A stretch of 64,000 nt of DNA, taken from the NCBI RefSeq assembly GCF_040096055.1, contig NZ_JBBMFK010000014.1, forward strand, positions 1 through 64,000, given 5' to 3'. This DNA is from Pseudoflavonifractor intestinihominis (GTDB lineage: Bacteria > Bacillota > Clostridia > Oscillospirales > Oscillospiraceae). The notes beneath the pieces were generated by a model. It saw only the letters and a program-made list of their open reading frames with translations, searched no databases and was not told where the DNA came from. Both the position numbers and the translations under genes were made by a program. Of this stretch, positions 8,602 through 17,742 are shown one piece after another; the first letter of the stretch is position 1; every line of letters begins with the position of its first letter.

Positions 8602-9222
8602 ATGAATTTGTTTGAAACTGTAAAATCCTCTGTCACTGTGAAGCAGGCCGCCGAGCACTACGGATGCAAGGTCAATCGGGGCGATATGATCTGCTGCCCC
8701 TTCCACGATGACCGGCATCCCAGCATGAAGCTGAACAGAGATTACTTCTACTGCTTCGGCTGTGGAGCTAACGGCGACGTGATCGACTTTGTGGCACGAC
8801 TGTTCGGTCTGAGCAGCTATGAGGCCGCAAAGAAACTGGCTTATGATTTCGGCATTGACCCGGACAAGCCCCCGGCAGCAATGGCGCTGAAAAAGCCCTA
8901 TCCGCTGGCGCGGGCCTTCCGCAACGATGAGATGTACTGCCAGCGGGTGCTGTGTGATTATCTGCACTTGCTGGAACACTGGAAAATCGAGTACGTCCCA
9001 CAATCGCCGGAGGATGATCCAGATGACCGATTTGTGGAAGCGTGTCATATGATCGATTATGTAAATCATTTGTTGGACGTGCTCATGTTTGCGGAACTGG
9101 AGCAGCGCGTGAAGGCGGTGGATATGCTCCTGAAGGACGGAACCATCGCCGCGCTGGAGCAGCGGCTGAAACATCTGGAAAAGGAGGTGCAGCACCGTGG
9201 CGAAGAACAAGCAATCGCCTGA
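8602..9222 (+). CDS. CHC2 zinc-finger primase-like protein
   Basis: A 206-residue protein with a DnaG-type CHC2 zinc finger at about residues 30-60: CCPFHDDRHPS then YCFGCGANGD. This matches the template-recognition module of bacterial primases, but the TOPRIM catalytic domain is missing. The C-terminal half is helical with Glu-rich stretches. Ribosome site GGAGGGC. It overlaps the next gene, a P4-like helicase, by 26 bases. The pair probably supports initiation of replication or complementary-strand synthesis after transfer. A weak promoter (TTGCAC, 18 bases, TCTATA) lies near 8515. Confidence 0.85.
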   Translation: MNLFETVKSSVTVKQAAEHYGCKVNRGDMICCPFHDDRHPSMKLNRDYFYCFGCGANGDVIDFVARLFGLSSYEAAKKLAYDFGIDPDKPPAAMALKKPYPLARAFRNDEMYCQRVLCDYLHLLEHWKIEYVPQSPEDDPDDRFVEACHMIDYVNHLLDVLMFAELEQRVKAVDMLLKDGTIAALEQRLKHLEKEVQHRGEEQAIA

Positions 9223-10570
9223 GGTCAACCAGCCCATCTGGTTTGACGGCAAGCATATCAATGAAGCCCTGTTTTGTGACGATTTTCTCGGCAGGCACAA
9301 AATCATCTACACAAACGGGGCTTTTTTCACGCCCGATGGCCGCGTGACCGATGAGCTTCCGCTGCGTGGAGAAATTTTTGAGGAACTGAAATGCTGCGCG
9401 GTCAGCAACATTCCCCGCAAAATCAGCAACATTGTGGAGCTGATGAAGCTGGCTGCACTGGTGGAGGATTTCCCGCCGCAGGCTGATCGTATCCATCTGG
9501 CTAATGGGACACTAATGCTGGATGGTACTTTTACAGATGGCAAGCCGGAGATCGTGCGCTGTCGTTTGCCGGTGGTCTATAATCCCAACGCCCCCGCGCC
9601 TGCCCGCTGGCTGGCTTTTCTGGATAGGCTGCTGTACTCGGAGGACATTCCCACCTTGCAGGAGTTCATTGGATACTGCCTGATCCCCAGTAACAAAGGT
9701 CAGCGGATGATGGTCATTAAAGGTAACGGCGGCGAGGGCAAGAGCCAGATCGGCGCGGTGTTGTCCGCGCTGTTTGGCAGCAACATGAAGGACGGCAGCA
9801 TCGGCAAAATTTCCGAGAACCGCTTCGCCCGCGCTGACCTAGAGCACATCCTGCTGTGTGTCGATGACGATATGCGGATGGAGGCCCTGCGCCAAACCAA
9901 TTACGTCAAATCCATCGTCACCGCGCAGGGCAAGATGGATTTGGAGCGCAAGGGCAAGCAGAGCTATCAGGGCTGGATGTGCGCCCGGCTGCTGGCGTTC
10001 AGTAACGGCGACTTACAGGCACTCTTTGACCGCAGCGATGGCTTTTACCGGCGGCAGCTGGTGCTGACCACAAAAGAGAAACCTGTTGACCGTGTGGATG
10101 ATCCCGACTTGGCTGAAAAGATGAAAGCGGAGATCGAGGGCATATTCCTCTGGGCTTTTGCAGGATTGCAGCGGCTGGTGACGAGCAACTTCAAGTTCAC
10201 CGAGAGCCAGCGCACCAGAGAGAACCGGGAGGCAGTCAAGCGGGACAACAACAACGTGCTCGACTTTCTGGAATCCGAGGGCTATATCCGGTTGAAGGCG
10301 GATGCATCCATCAGCTCAAAGGATTGCTACGACATTTACCGGATGTGGTGCGAGGAAAACAGTCTGACTGCACTCAAACGCCGCAGTTTCAGCGATGCGC
10401 TGGTGGCCGCCTGCGGCAAGTACAATCTGGAACACTGCAACACGATCACCAATTCGGCAGGACGCCGGGTGTGGGGCTTTATGGGCATTGAGGCAGTGGC
10501 AAGGCCGCATATAAACGAGTTTACGGACGCTTCACAATGTACGTACGTACCGGAAGACTGGCGGGATTGA
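9197..10570 (+). CDS. Phage/plasmid P4-like primase-associated SF3 helicase
   Basis: A 457-residue protein that starts with GTG after an AAGGAGGTG ribosome site. The P-loop GNGGEGKS is at about residues 176-183; the acidic B motif is LLCVDDDM near 220, followed by a conserved lysine-rich segment and FSNGDLQALFDRSDGF, typical of superfamily 3 helicases of the P4/D5 type. A winged-helix-like C-terminus follows. It lacks its own primase core, which may be supplied by the overlapping CHC2 gene. Function inferred: ring helicase for autonomous replication of the excised element. Confidence 0.85.
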   Translation: MAKNKQSPEVNQPIWFDGKHINEALFCDDFLGRHKIIYTNGAFFTPDGRVTDELPLRGEIFEELKCCAVSNIPRKISNIVELMKLAALVEDFPPQADRIHLANGTLMLDGTFTDGKPEIVRCRLPVVYNPNAPAPARWLAFLDRLLYSEDIPTLQEFIGYCLIPSNKGQRMMVIKGNGGEGKSQIGAVLSALFGSNMKDGSIGKISENRFARADLEHILLCVDDDMRMEALRQTNYVKSIVTAQGKMDLERKGKQSYQGWMCARLLAFSNGDLQALFDRSDGFYRRQLVLTTKEKPVDRVDDPDLAEKMKAEIEGIFLWAFAGLQRLVTSNFKFTESQRTRENREAVKRDNNNVLDFLESEGYIRLKADASISSKDCYDIYRMWCEENSLTALKRRSFSDALVAACGKYNLEHCNTITNSAGRRVWGFMGIEAVARPHINEFTDASQCTYVPEDWRD

Positions 10571-10600
10571 TTTCCGCTCTGGTCGCCGGTACGTATGTAC
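10539..10600. repeat. 15-bp inverted repeat around the helicase stop codon
   Basis: GTACGTACGTACCGG (10539-10553) and CCGGTACGTATGTAC (10586-10600) pair with one mismatch and a 32-base loop. It spans the helicase stop and lacks a T-tract. Each arm is also locally palindromic, so it may be a protein binding site as well as a hairpin. Confidence 0.7.
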
Positions 10601-11007
10601 GCAGCGATTAACCCTGTTACCTCATATATTGCAGGAATGCTTTATGCAGTTAAAGTGGTCGTTCTCATTTTGGGAACAACCAAAACAGCCAAGAAACACC
10701 GTGATTTTGCAGGCAGATTTTGAAGCAATCACAAAACGGCGAAATGTTTCTCCCTTATCCGCACACCGTTCGCCAAATAGCGGCTCGCGGAACTGCGCAC
10801 ACGTTGCGCCGTCTCGCGCAGATACCGTCCGAATGGTGAAGAGTCCCGCATTTCCGCGAAGCCGAATATTCCGCTGTTGACCAACGATACGCGAGGAAGC
10901 ATTTCTATCGCAAAACAGTAACTATAACAATTTTATCATCCCATGAAGCCGGTACGCCATCCAGCGCAGCCGGTTCTTTTTATGGGCAACAAATTTGGAG
11001 GATTATC
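10571..11007. other. Intergenic region upstream of the mobilization genes
   Basis: About 440 bases without a supported gene. An 83-residue frame at 10629-10880 has no ribosome site and no family resemblance. The stretch ends with an AT-rich segment (about 10915-10945) and a CCGG-containing dyad, followed by a GGAGGATT ribosome site for the next gene. It could carry the mob promoter; no good -35/-10 pair was found. Confidence 0.5.
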
Positions 11008-11226
11008 ATGAAATCAAAGATCAGAAACGAAATCAAGGCGCAGATCATCCGCGCTGGTTACACCATGCAGGAAGTCGTTGATCTTCTGCATGACGAATAC
11101 GGCTGGAGCGACAGCGTATCCAATCTTTCCGGGAAATTGCAGCGGGAATCGCTGCGGTATCGGGAGGCCGTGGAGCTGGCTGATGTGTTGGGATATGACA
11201 TTGTCTGGCAGAAACGGAGGGATTGA
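11008..11226 (+). CDS. Small helical DNA-binding-like mobilization accessory protein
   Basis: A 72-residue protein (KIRNEIKAQIIRAGYTMQEV, later LRYREAVELADVLGYDIVW). The helical pattern resembles a compact HTH. Similar small proteins precede MobV relaxases in Clostridia elements and may help bind oriT; this is from memory of gene order, not a demonstrated function. Ribosome site GGAGGATT. Its stop lies 2 bases before the relaxase start. Confidence 0.7.
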   Translation: MKSKIRNEIKAQIIRAGYTMQEVVDLLHDEYGWSDSVSNLSGKLQRESLRYREAVELADVLGYDIVWQKRRD

Positions 11227-11228
11227 GC

Positions 11229-12209
11229 ATGGAAAAAGCACAGTACGCGATTATGCGATTTGCAAAATACAAGGGGCCTGAAATCGGCAATATCGAGGCC
11301 CATAACGAGCGCACAAAGGAAAAGTACGCCAGCAATCCCGATGTGGATACCAGCCGAAGCAAGTACAACTTCCATCTTGTCAAACCGCCCGGCAAGTACC
11401 GGACGGAATCGGAACGGCAGATTGCTGCCGCCGGATGCCGTACCCGGAAGGACAGTATCCGTATGATCGAGACGCTGTTTACTGCCAGCCCGGAGTTCTT
11501 CAAGGGGAAGAAGCGGGCTGAGATTCGGACATTTTTCGAGGAAGCTCTGCACTTTCTGGAACAGCATCAATCCAAAGAGACAATTATATCTGCCGTGGTG
11601 CATATGGACGAGAAAACGCCCCATATGCACCTTTGTTTTGTCCCGCTTACGGAAGATGGCAGGCTTAGCGCCAAAGACATTATGGGCAACAAAAAGAAGC
11701 TGACCTGGTGGCAGGATGAGTTCTGGAAACACATGGTCAAGAAATTCCCGGATTTGGAGCGCGGCGAAAGCGCCAGCCTGACCGGGCGCGACCACATTCC
11801 GCCCCGCGTGTTCAAGGAGATGACCCGACTGACCAAACAGAAGGAAAAACTGGGGCAACTGCTCACTGGCATTACTCCATTTAATGCAAAAAGCCGGGCG
11901 GAGGAAATCTGCAAGATTCTGGATACCTATATTCCCAGCGTGGAGAAGATGGACACACTGCTGCGGAAATATGGCGTAGCCTTCACGAAAACAGCATCCG
12001 AAAACAAAAAGTTGAAAACGAAAAATGCCGAACTGGAAGAATCTCTTGCATCGGCGCAGAAAGTCAGCACCCTAAAGCAGATCGAAGACCTCAAGCTGCG
12101 GCGCGACTATGACAGTGCTGTGGCAATTCTGGAACAGGTACCGCCGGAAGTATTGGAATTTTACAAACAGCCTCATAGAAAAGAAAGGGAAAATACCTAT
12201 GATAGATGA
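11229..12209 (+). CDS. mobV: MobV-family (Mob_Pre) relaxase
   Basis: A 326-residue plasmid-mobilization relaxase. The N-terminal motif (MEKAQYAIMRFAKYKG, then HNERTKEKY) and the metal-binding motif HMDEKTPHMH at about residues 130-139 define the Mob_Pre/MobV family, which nicks oriT and covalently carries the strand to the recipient. The C-terminus is a coiled coil (about 250-290). The ATG at 11229 has GGAGGG seven bases upstream and is preferred over a TTG at 11223. Shorter than pMV158 MobM (about 490 residues) but the catalytic half is complete. The matching nick site is at 6655-6679. Confidence 0.9.
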   Translation: MEKAQYAIMRFAKYKGPEIGNIEAHNERTKEKYASNPDVDTSRSKYNFHLVKPPGKYRTESERQIAAAGCRTRKDSIRMIETLFTASPEFFKGKKRAEIRTFFEEALHFLEQHQSKETIISAVVHMDEKTPHMHLCFVPLTEDGRLSAKDIMGNKKKLTWWQDEFWKHMVKKFPDLERGESASLTGRDHIPPRVFKEMTRLTKQKEKLGQLLTGITPFNAKSRAEEICKILDTYIPSVEKMDTLLRKYGVAFTKTASENKKLKTKNAELEESLASAQKVSTLKQIEDLKLRRDYDSAVAILEQVPPEVLEFYKQPHRKERENTYDR

Positions 12210-12384
12210 GTGGAGCGGTTTTGCAGACCTGTTGGCCAATCTAATCGAAAAATACGCTTCAGAGTTAGATATTGAGAATATGTCTGCTCCTTTAGTGCCT
12301 TGTGATAGGATGGACAACGCCGAAGTAGATAAAAAAGATTCTGATTCCAAGCAGGAAGCAGTTGAAAGCAAAATTGCTGCATGA
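12199..12384 (+). CDS. Small acidic hypothetical protein, overlaps relaxase
   Basis: A 61-residue protein (MIDEWSGFADLLANLIEKYA). The start overlaps the relaxase stop by 11 bases, so translation is likely coupled. Amphipathic N-terminal helix, acidic and polar C-terminus. No family recognised; the position suggests a mobilization accessory. Confidence 0.55.
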   Translation: MIDEWSGFADLLANLIEKYASELDIENMSAPLVPCDRMDNAEVDKKDSDSKQEAVESKIAA

Positions 12385-12446
12385 TATAATGAACGTGATA
12401 GAAATGTCCAAACAAATTTTATAACTAAAATCTGAGGTGAATGCGA

Positions 12447-13448
12447 ATGGAACACCCAAACGATAAAATGCCTGGTTCCGAAATGATGATCTATACAACG
12501 GAAGATGGTTTAACCAAAATTGAGACAACCTTTGACGGCGATACCGTCTGGCTTTCTGCTGATCAGATGGCCGAGCTGTTTCAGCGGGATAAATCCACGA
12601 TCTCAAGGCATATCAAGAATATTTTTTCAGAGGGTGAACTCGTGCGCGATTCAGTTGTTGCAAAATTTGCAACAACTGCCGCTGACGGGAAAACCTATCA
12701 GGTTGAATACTATAACCTAGACGTGATTATATCGGTCGGCTATCGTGTAAAGTCTAAACGCGGTACACAGTTTCGTATCTGGGCAACCGGGATTCTGAAA
12801 GAGTATATGCGAAAAGGGTTTGCCTTGGATGACGAGCGGCTGAAAAATCTGGGCGGCGGATACTTCAAGGAACTGCTGGAGCGGATCAGAGATATCCGTG
12901 CATCTGAAAAGGTTTTTTATCGGCAGGTTTTGGAAATTTACGCCACCAGCATCGACTATGACCCTCATGCGGAGATTTCTGTCCAGTTTTTCAGGAAAGT
13001 CCAGAATAAGATTCACTATGCCATTCATGGTCAAACAGCGGCTGAGGTCATTTACACGAGAGCAGATGCTGAAAAGGAATTTATGGGCCTTACCACATTT
13101 GCCGGAAAACAGCCCACACTGAAAGAAGCGGTGGTTGCGAAGAACTACCTGAACGAAAAGGAGCTTCGCGCAATGGGCCAGCTTGTCTCCGGGTATCTGG
13201 ATTTCGCGGAGCGTCAGGCGGAACGGGAACAGGTCATGACCATGAAAGACTGGGCTGAACACCTAGATCGTATTCTTACGATGAGCGGTGAGCAGCTATT
13301 GCAAGGAAATGGGAGTGTGAGCCATAAACAGGCCGTGGATAAAGCGACTGCCGAATACAAAAAGTACAAGGCCAGAACGCTTAGTGAAGTGGAGAAAGAC
13401 TATCTGGATTCCATTAAGATGTTGGAACAGAAGACAGAGAAAAAGTAA
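12447..13448 (+). CDS. rhuM: RhuM-family protein (virulence RhuM, DNA-binding N-terminus)
   Basis: A 333-residue protein. The N-terminal HTH-like module (WLSADQMAELFQRDKSTISRHI) and the following GYRVKSKRGTQFRIWAT segment are the signature of RhuM proteins. These are found on genomic islands and sometimes beside Fic/Doc-type toxins. The ATG at 12447 is chosen because GAGGTG lies 7 bases upstream; the ATG six bases earlier is too close. No toxin partner is adjacent. Biochemical role unknown in the family. Confidence 0.85.
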   Translation: MEHPNDKMPGSEMMIYTTEDGLTKIETTFDGDTVWLSADQMAELFQRDKSTISRHIKNIFSEGELVRDSVVAKFATTAADGKTYQVEYYNLDVIISVGYRVKSKRGTQFRIWATGILKEYMRKGFALDDERLKNLGGGYFKELLERIRDIRASEKVFYRQVLEIYATSIDYDPHAEISVQFFRKVQNKIHYAIHGQTAAEVIYTRADAEKEFMGLTTFAGKQPTLKEAVVAKNYLNEKELRAMGQLVSGYLDFAERQAEREQVMTMKDWAEHLDRILTMSGEQLLQGNGSVSHKQAVDKATAEYKKYKARTLSEVEKDYLDSIKMLEQKTEKK

Positions 13449-13463
13449 GAGGCTGTAGTACCT

Positions 13464-15161
13464 ATGGAGAGCAGGCAGATGGAAAAAGAAAAGATAAAAG
13501 TTTACACCTATACCAGAGTTTCCACCGCTATGCAGGTGGACGGCTACTCGCTGGATGCGCAAAAGGCCAAAATGAAAGCTTACGCAGACTATAACGATTA
13601 TGAGATCGTCGGTGAATATGAGGACGCAGGAAAATCCGGAAAATCTATTGAAGGCAGAGCACAATTCAGCCAGATGATGGAGGATATCAAATCCGGCAAA
13701 GATGGGGTGTCCTATGTTCTGGTGTTCAAATTGTCCCGCTTTGGCAGAAATGCGGCGGATGTACTTTCTTCCCTTCAGGTCATGCAGGATTTTGGCGTCA
13801 ATCTGGTGTGTGTGGAGGATGGCATTGATTCTTCCAAAGACGCGGGCAAATTGATGATCTCTGTTCTGTCTGCTGTGGCGGAGATTGAGCGTGAAAATAT
13901 CCGTGTCCAAACCATGGAGGGCCGCATTCAAAAGGCAAGGGAGGGCCGCTGGAATGGAGGCTTTGCTCCCTATGGGTATCAGCTGGTGGATGGGAAACTG
14001 ACGATCAATGAGGAAGAAGCGGAGGCAATCCGCGTTATCTATGACCAATATGTGCATACGGACATGGGCGCAAATGGAATTGCAAAATATCTGGAGAATC
14101 ATGGCATCCGTAAAATTCCTCGACAGAACGGGAAGAATCCTCTGTTTGACGCACATCTGATCCGCTTGATTTTGAAAAATCCAGTGTACTGCGGGAAAAT
14201 CGCCTATGGCCGTCGCAAGATGGAAAAAGTACGCGGCACCAGAAATGAATACAAACTGGTGGAACAGGACAATTACCTGTTGGCCGATGGGGTGCATGAG
14301 CCTATTGTTTCGGAAGAAGTCTGGCAGGCGGCACAGGTAAAACTTCTGGCGCAGGCGAAGAGATACGAACACGTCAATCGCGGGAAAGACGAGCACGTAC
14401 ATCTTCTTTCTGGCATTGTAAAGTGCCCAGTCTGCGGGGCAGGAATGTATGGGAACAAAAGCATTAAGCACAAAGCGGATGGCACCAAGTATAAGGATTT
14501 TTATTATTACGGATGCAAGCACCGTACCATGATACGCGGGCATAAATGCGATTACAAAAAACAAATTCGGGAAGAATTGCTGGACGATGCAGTGGCGGAA
14601 GTCATTGTAAAGCTGGTGAGCAATCCGAAGTTTGCTGCCATGATGCAGGAAAAAATCAATAGGAAAGTGGATACTGCCGCCATTGACCAGGAGATTGCAA
14701 ACTACGAGAAGCAGCTTCGCCAGCACTATTCCGTTAAATCTAAGCTGGCGGAAGAAATTGACTCTCTCGACCCGGATGACCGGCACTATGTGCGGCGCAA
14801 GGCAGATCTTGATGACCGGCTCTACAAGATGTATGATAAGATTGAAGATACCGAATCTCTGCTGATTGCGGCCAGGGCTAAAAAGCAGGCCATCGAGGCG
14901 GAAAAGCTGACCGGCGACAATATCTATAAAGTGCTGACTTACTTTGAGAAGCTGTATGGCATGATGAATGAAGTGGAACGGCGGCAGCTGATGGAGATGC
15001 TGATTTCTGAGATTCAGATTTACCCGGAGCGCCAGCCCAATGGTCAGTGGCTCAAATCCATCAAATTCAAGCTGCCGATCATTGAGGAAGATATGAGTAT
15101 CAGTTTGGACAACGAAGAACAAGTCGAGACAGTGTCGCTTTTGACGTTCAGAAGTAGGTAG
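13464..15161 (+). CDS. Large serine recombinase (integrase of the element)
   Basis: A 565-residue serine recombinase. The resolvase-type catalytic domain spans about residues 10-160 (TYTRVSTAMQVDGYSLDAQ with the nucleophilic Ser; KLSRFGRN). It is followed by the recombinase domain, a zinc ribbon (CPVCGAG then GCKHR and KCDYKK) and a coiled coil (about 390-480). Such enzymes integrate and excise Tn1549/CTn-like elements at one crossover dinucleotide. It is the last element gene; the attachment site is expected next to it. ATG at 13479 is an alternative start. Confidence 0.92.
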   Translation: MESRQMEKEKIKVYTYTRVSTAMQVDGYSLDAQKAKMKAYADYNDYEIVGEYEDAGKSGKSIEGRAQFSQMMEDIKSGKDGVSYVLVFKLSRFGRNAADVLSSLQVMQDFGVNLVCVEDGIDSSKDAGKLMISVLSAVAEIERENIRVQTMEGRIQKAREGRWNGGFAPYGYQLVDGKLTINEEEAEAIRVIYDQYVHTDMGANGIAKYLENHGIRKIPRQNGKNPLFDAHLIRLILKNPVYCGKIAYGRRKMEKVRGTRNEYKLVEQDNYLLADGVHEPIVSEEVWQAAQVKLLAQAKRYEHVNRGKDEHVHLLSGIVKCPVCGAGMYGNKSIKHKADGTKYKDFYYYGCKHRTMIRGHKCDYKKQIREELLDDAVAEVIVKLVSNPKFAAMMQEKINRKVDTAAIDQEIANYEKQLRQHYSVKSKLAEEIDSLDPDDRHYVRRKADLDDRLYKMYDKIEDTESLLIAARAKKQAIEAEKLTGDNIYKVLTYFEKLYGMMNEVERRQLMEMLISEIQIYPERQPNGQWLKSIKFKLPIIEEDMSISLDNEEQVETVSLLTFRSR

Positions 15162-15252
15162 AGTTATATTCAGAACCCGGCTATATAATATTTTAACTAT
15201 ATATGTGCAGAAACTGGAATTATATTTCGCATTAAATATAGGAGGCAGGTAT
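15162..15252. other. Likely right end / attachment region of the mobile element
   Basis: A short AT-rich spacer between the integrase stop and the next gene. Serine-recombinase att sites normally abut the integrase, so the right junction is expected here. The core cannot be fixed without the left end. It also contains a TATAAT (15184-15189) and the GGAGGCAGG ribosome site of the glycosyltransferase. Confidence 0.4.
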
Positions 15253-16359
15253 ATGAATAAGCTAATATGCTCCGATATAGGTATCTCCACACCATGGCTG
15301 TCCGTCATTGTTCCGATGTATAACGCTCAGGCCTATCTAGACCAAACCATTCTCTCTATCTTATCGCAAACTTTTCAGGACTACGAGCTTTTGCTTGTGG
15401 ATGATGGCTCTACTGATGGCACAGCAGACATATGCGCTCGGTATGCTGCCCGAGACCGTCGGATTCGTTATTTGAAAAAAACAAACGGCGGTTCCTATCA
15501 GACCAGGCTCTATGGTGCCCAGCGCGCTCAGGGAACCTATGTAATGTTCTGTGATGCAGACGATTACTATGCCTCCAGTCGGGCTTTTTCAATTATCTAT
15601 AAAAAGCTCCAGTCTCATCCCTGCGATGCAATGCAGTTTGGATACTCTAAGAAGTACAATCATCTGCGGAAAGCTCAAAGGACTGTTCGGGCAGACATTC
15701 ATTTAGACCGAGATGCCTTTATGAAGCAGGAATATCCAAAACTTTTGTGCAGTTTTTGGGATGAAGCCAATTTAAAAGTTATCGTCTTTAACAAGGTTTA
15801 TCATCATTGTCTTTTGAACAACCTTCCCCCTGCTAATCAAGCAGAACGCCTTTTTTGGGGCGATGATCAGGTTATGAACATGTATCTGTTAGAAACATGC
15901 AGAAGTTTTTCCTTTATTCCTGATACATTGTATGTATATCGTCAGGGAAGCGGCGGAACAAACCGCTTTTCGCTCCGCACGCTGCAAGATATTAACATAA
16001 TAAAACATTACCAACTGAGCTTTATTGAAAAACATCCGGAATATCCGCGCTCAACATTAGAGAATATTCTTTTTTCTGAACTGGCAGGCTGGACATTTTG
16101 CTATATTTGCCAAGGCATAGGGCATCTGCCGGACGAGCAGCTTAAATCTCTGATTGCCGAGGCGATGGAACTGCCGAGCTATCGGGCTGCAAGAGAGCAT
16201 TACTTAAACCGCTCGAACGAAAAATGGGATGCTGTAAATCTGCTGCGCCAGGCTAACCCTGACGCCTATCTGGAGGCCGCAAAAAAGGCCGCAGACAAAA
16301 AAGAAGATTTAAAATCCTCAATCATTTCACTTGCCAAAAACATATACAGGAATATTTAA
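15253..16359 (+). CDS. Family 2 glycosyltransferase
   Basis: A 368-residue GT-A fold transferase. The nucleotide-sugar site is LSVIVPMYNAQAYL (about 16-29), DDGSTDGT (about 52-59) and the metal-binding DADD near 100. The start at 15253 (MNKLICSD) follows GGAGGCAGG; the longer upstream frame lacks a ribosome site. Base composition is much more AT-rich than the genes to its right, so it was probably acquired with or before the element. It stands alone, without polysaccharide neighbours; acceptor unknown, presumably a cell-surface glycan. Confidence 0.88.
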   Translation: MNKLICSDIGISTPWLSVIVPMYNAQAYLDQTILSILSQTFQDYELLLVDDGSTDGTADICARYAARDRRIRYLKKTNGGSYQTRLYGAQRAQGTYVMFCDADDYYASSRAFSIIYKKLQSHPCDAMQFGYSKKYNHLRKAQRTVRADIHLDRDAFMKQEYPKLLCSFWDEANLKVIVFNKVYHHCLLNNLPPANQAERLFWGDDQVMNMYLLETCRSFSFIPDTLYVYRQGSGGTNRFSLRTLQDINIIKHYQLSFIEKHPEYPRSTLENILFSELAGWTFCYICQGIGHLPDEQLKSLIAEAMELPSYRAAREHYLNRSNEKWDAVNLLRQANPDAYLEAAKKAADKKEDLKSSIISLAKNIYRNI

Positions 16360-16387
16360 ATAACGCACAACAAACATAGGAGGTCTC

Positions 16388-17707
16388 ATGATGGCACGTG
16401 AATCTGCACGAAAAAAGGGAAAACGGCGCGTTATCATCGCCGTTTTTGTTGTGCTGGTCCTTGTTCTGGCGGCAGCGGCCCTGCTGTGGGTCTGTTCCCC
16501 GCTGTATATCGACCCATACCGGGGGACGGTGCAGTCCGACGAGCCCTCCCTTACTCTGGAGGACGTTCTGACCGGAGATCAGGCCCGGGAGGACCTGGAC
16601 TACCTGATGACCTGCCTGCGGGAGCGCCACCCGGCCTGGCTGGACGGCTCGGGAAAAGACGCAGTGGCAGAGGAGGCCTATCAGCAGGCCCGCTCCTCCA
16701 TCGGGGATGAGATCTCCGTGCTGGAGTTTTACCGTCTGGCGGCCGGGGTGGCCGCCTCCCTGCGGGACGCGCACACCACCGTGTCCTGGCGGCCCGACCC
16801 TGATGCGCCCTATTACTATATTGACACCGGCGTCACCATTGCCCAGTTAGGCCTCCCTCTGACCATCAACGGCGTGCCCAGCGAGGAGGTCCTGGCGGCC
16901 TACAAGGCCATCTCCTCCTTTGAGCTGGATGAATACGTTGAGCACAATTTCTGGACCTACGGCATCAACTATGAGCCTGTGCTGCGCACCTGCGGCGTGG
17001 ACACCTCCAACGGGGTGGACATGACCTTCCAGACCGAAACCGGGGTGCAGACCATCCATTTCGACTTTGCCCCGCTGGAGGGCTCGGGCGGCTACCCGAA
17101 GCCCGACTACATCATGGATGCCCGGAACAACGTGGCCGTCTTTACCCTGACCTCCTGCGTCTACGATGAGGAGTATTGCTCCACGGTGGCCACCTTCTTC
17201 CGGCGGGTGGACTCCTTCGGCATTGAGAACGTGATCGTGGACCTGCGGGGCAACACCGGCGGCAATTCCCTGGTGGCCAACGAATTTCTCCGCTATCTGG
17301 ACGTGGACCAGTACCGCGCCTGGGACTGCGCGGTGCGGTACGGCTGGTATCTGAAGTGGTACAGGGACCAGGTGTATGTCAACGACCGGGCGGAGCCCAC
17401 CTTTGACGGCTCTCTCTATGTGCTGACCGACCTGAATACGTTCAGCTCGGGCATGGACTTTGCCATGCTGGTGGCGGACAATGACCTGGGCACCCTGGTG
17501 GGGGAACCCTGCGGCAATCTGCCCGACAGCTACGGCGACCTTCTCCGGTTCCTGCTGCCCAACTCCAGACTGCGCTTCAATGTCTCCTACAAAAAGTGGT
17601 GCCGCATTGACCAGGAGAAGGCCGGGGAGCCCATCACGCCCGATGTGCTCTGTCCCTCGGAGGACGCCATGGACCGGGCCTATGAGCTGATCCGGGGAGA
17701 GGCATAA
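16388..17707 (+). CDS. S41-family peptidase, membrane-anchored
   Basis: A 439-residue protein with an N-terminal transmembrane anchor (about 14-36, RVIIAVFVVLVLVLAAAALL). The C-terminal half resembles the tail-specific/C-terminal processing protease core: VIVDLRGNTGGNS near 285 and the catalytic-serine loop NTFSSGMDFAML near 350. The usual PDZ domain is not obvious. The catalytic site faces outside the membrane. Substrate unknown; many such Clostridia paralogues sit alone, as here. Ribosome site AGGAGG precedes tandem ATG codons. Confidence 0.82.
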   Translation: MMARESARKKGKRRVIIAVFVVLVLVLAAAALLWVCSPLYIDPYRGTVQSDEPSLTLEDVLTGDQAREDLDYLMTCLRERHPAWLDGSGKDAVAEEAYQQARSSIGDEISVLEFYRLAAGVAASLRDAHTTVSWRPDPDAPYYYIDTGVTIAQLGLPLTINGVPSEEVLAAYKAISSFELDEYVEHNFWTYGINYEPVLRTCGVDTSNGVDMTFQTETGVQTIHFDFAPLEGSGGYPKPDYIMDARNNVAVFTLTSCVYDEEYCSTVATFFRRVDSFGIENVIVDLRGNTGGNSLVANEFLRYLDVDQYRAWDCAVRYGWYLKWYRDQVYVNDRAEPTFDGSLYVLTDLNTFSSGMDFAMLVADNDLGTLVGEPCGNLPDSYGDLLRFLLPNSRLRFNVSYKKWCRIDQEKAGEPITPDVLCPSEDAMDRAYELIRGEA

Positions 17708-17742
17708 TATTTTCTTTCCCATAACGATTTGAGAGGAGCGCG

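Noticed and set aside
10629..10880. 83-residue plus-strand frame
   Set aside because: No ribosome site, no family resemblance, and composition unlike neighbouring genes.
13296..15308. 670-residue minus-strand open frame
   Set aside because: Antisense shadow of the serine recombinase, which has all family motifs on the plus strand.
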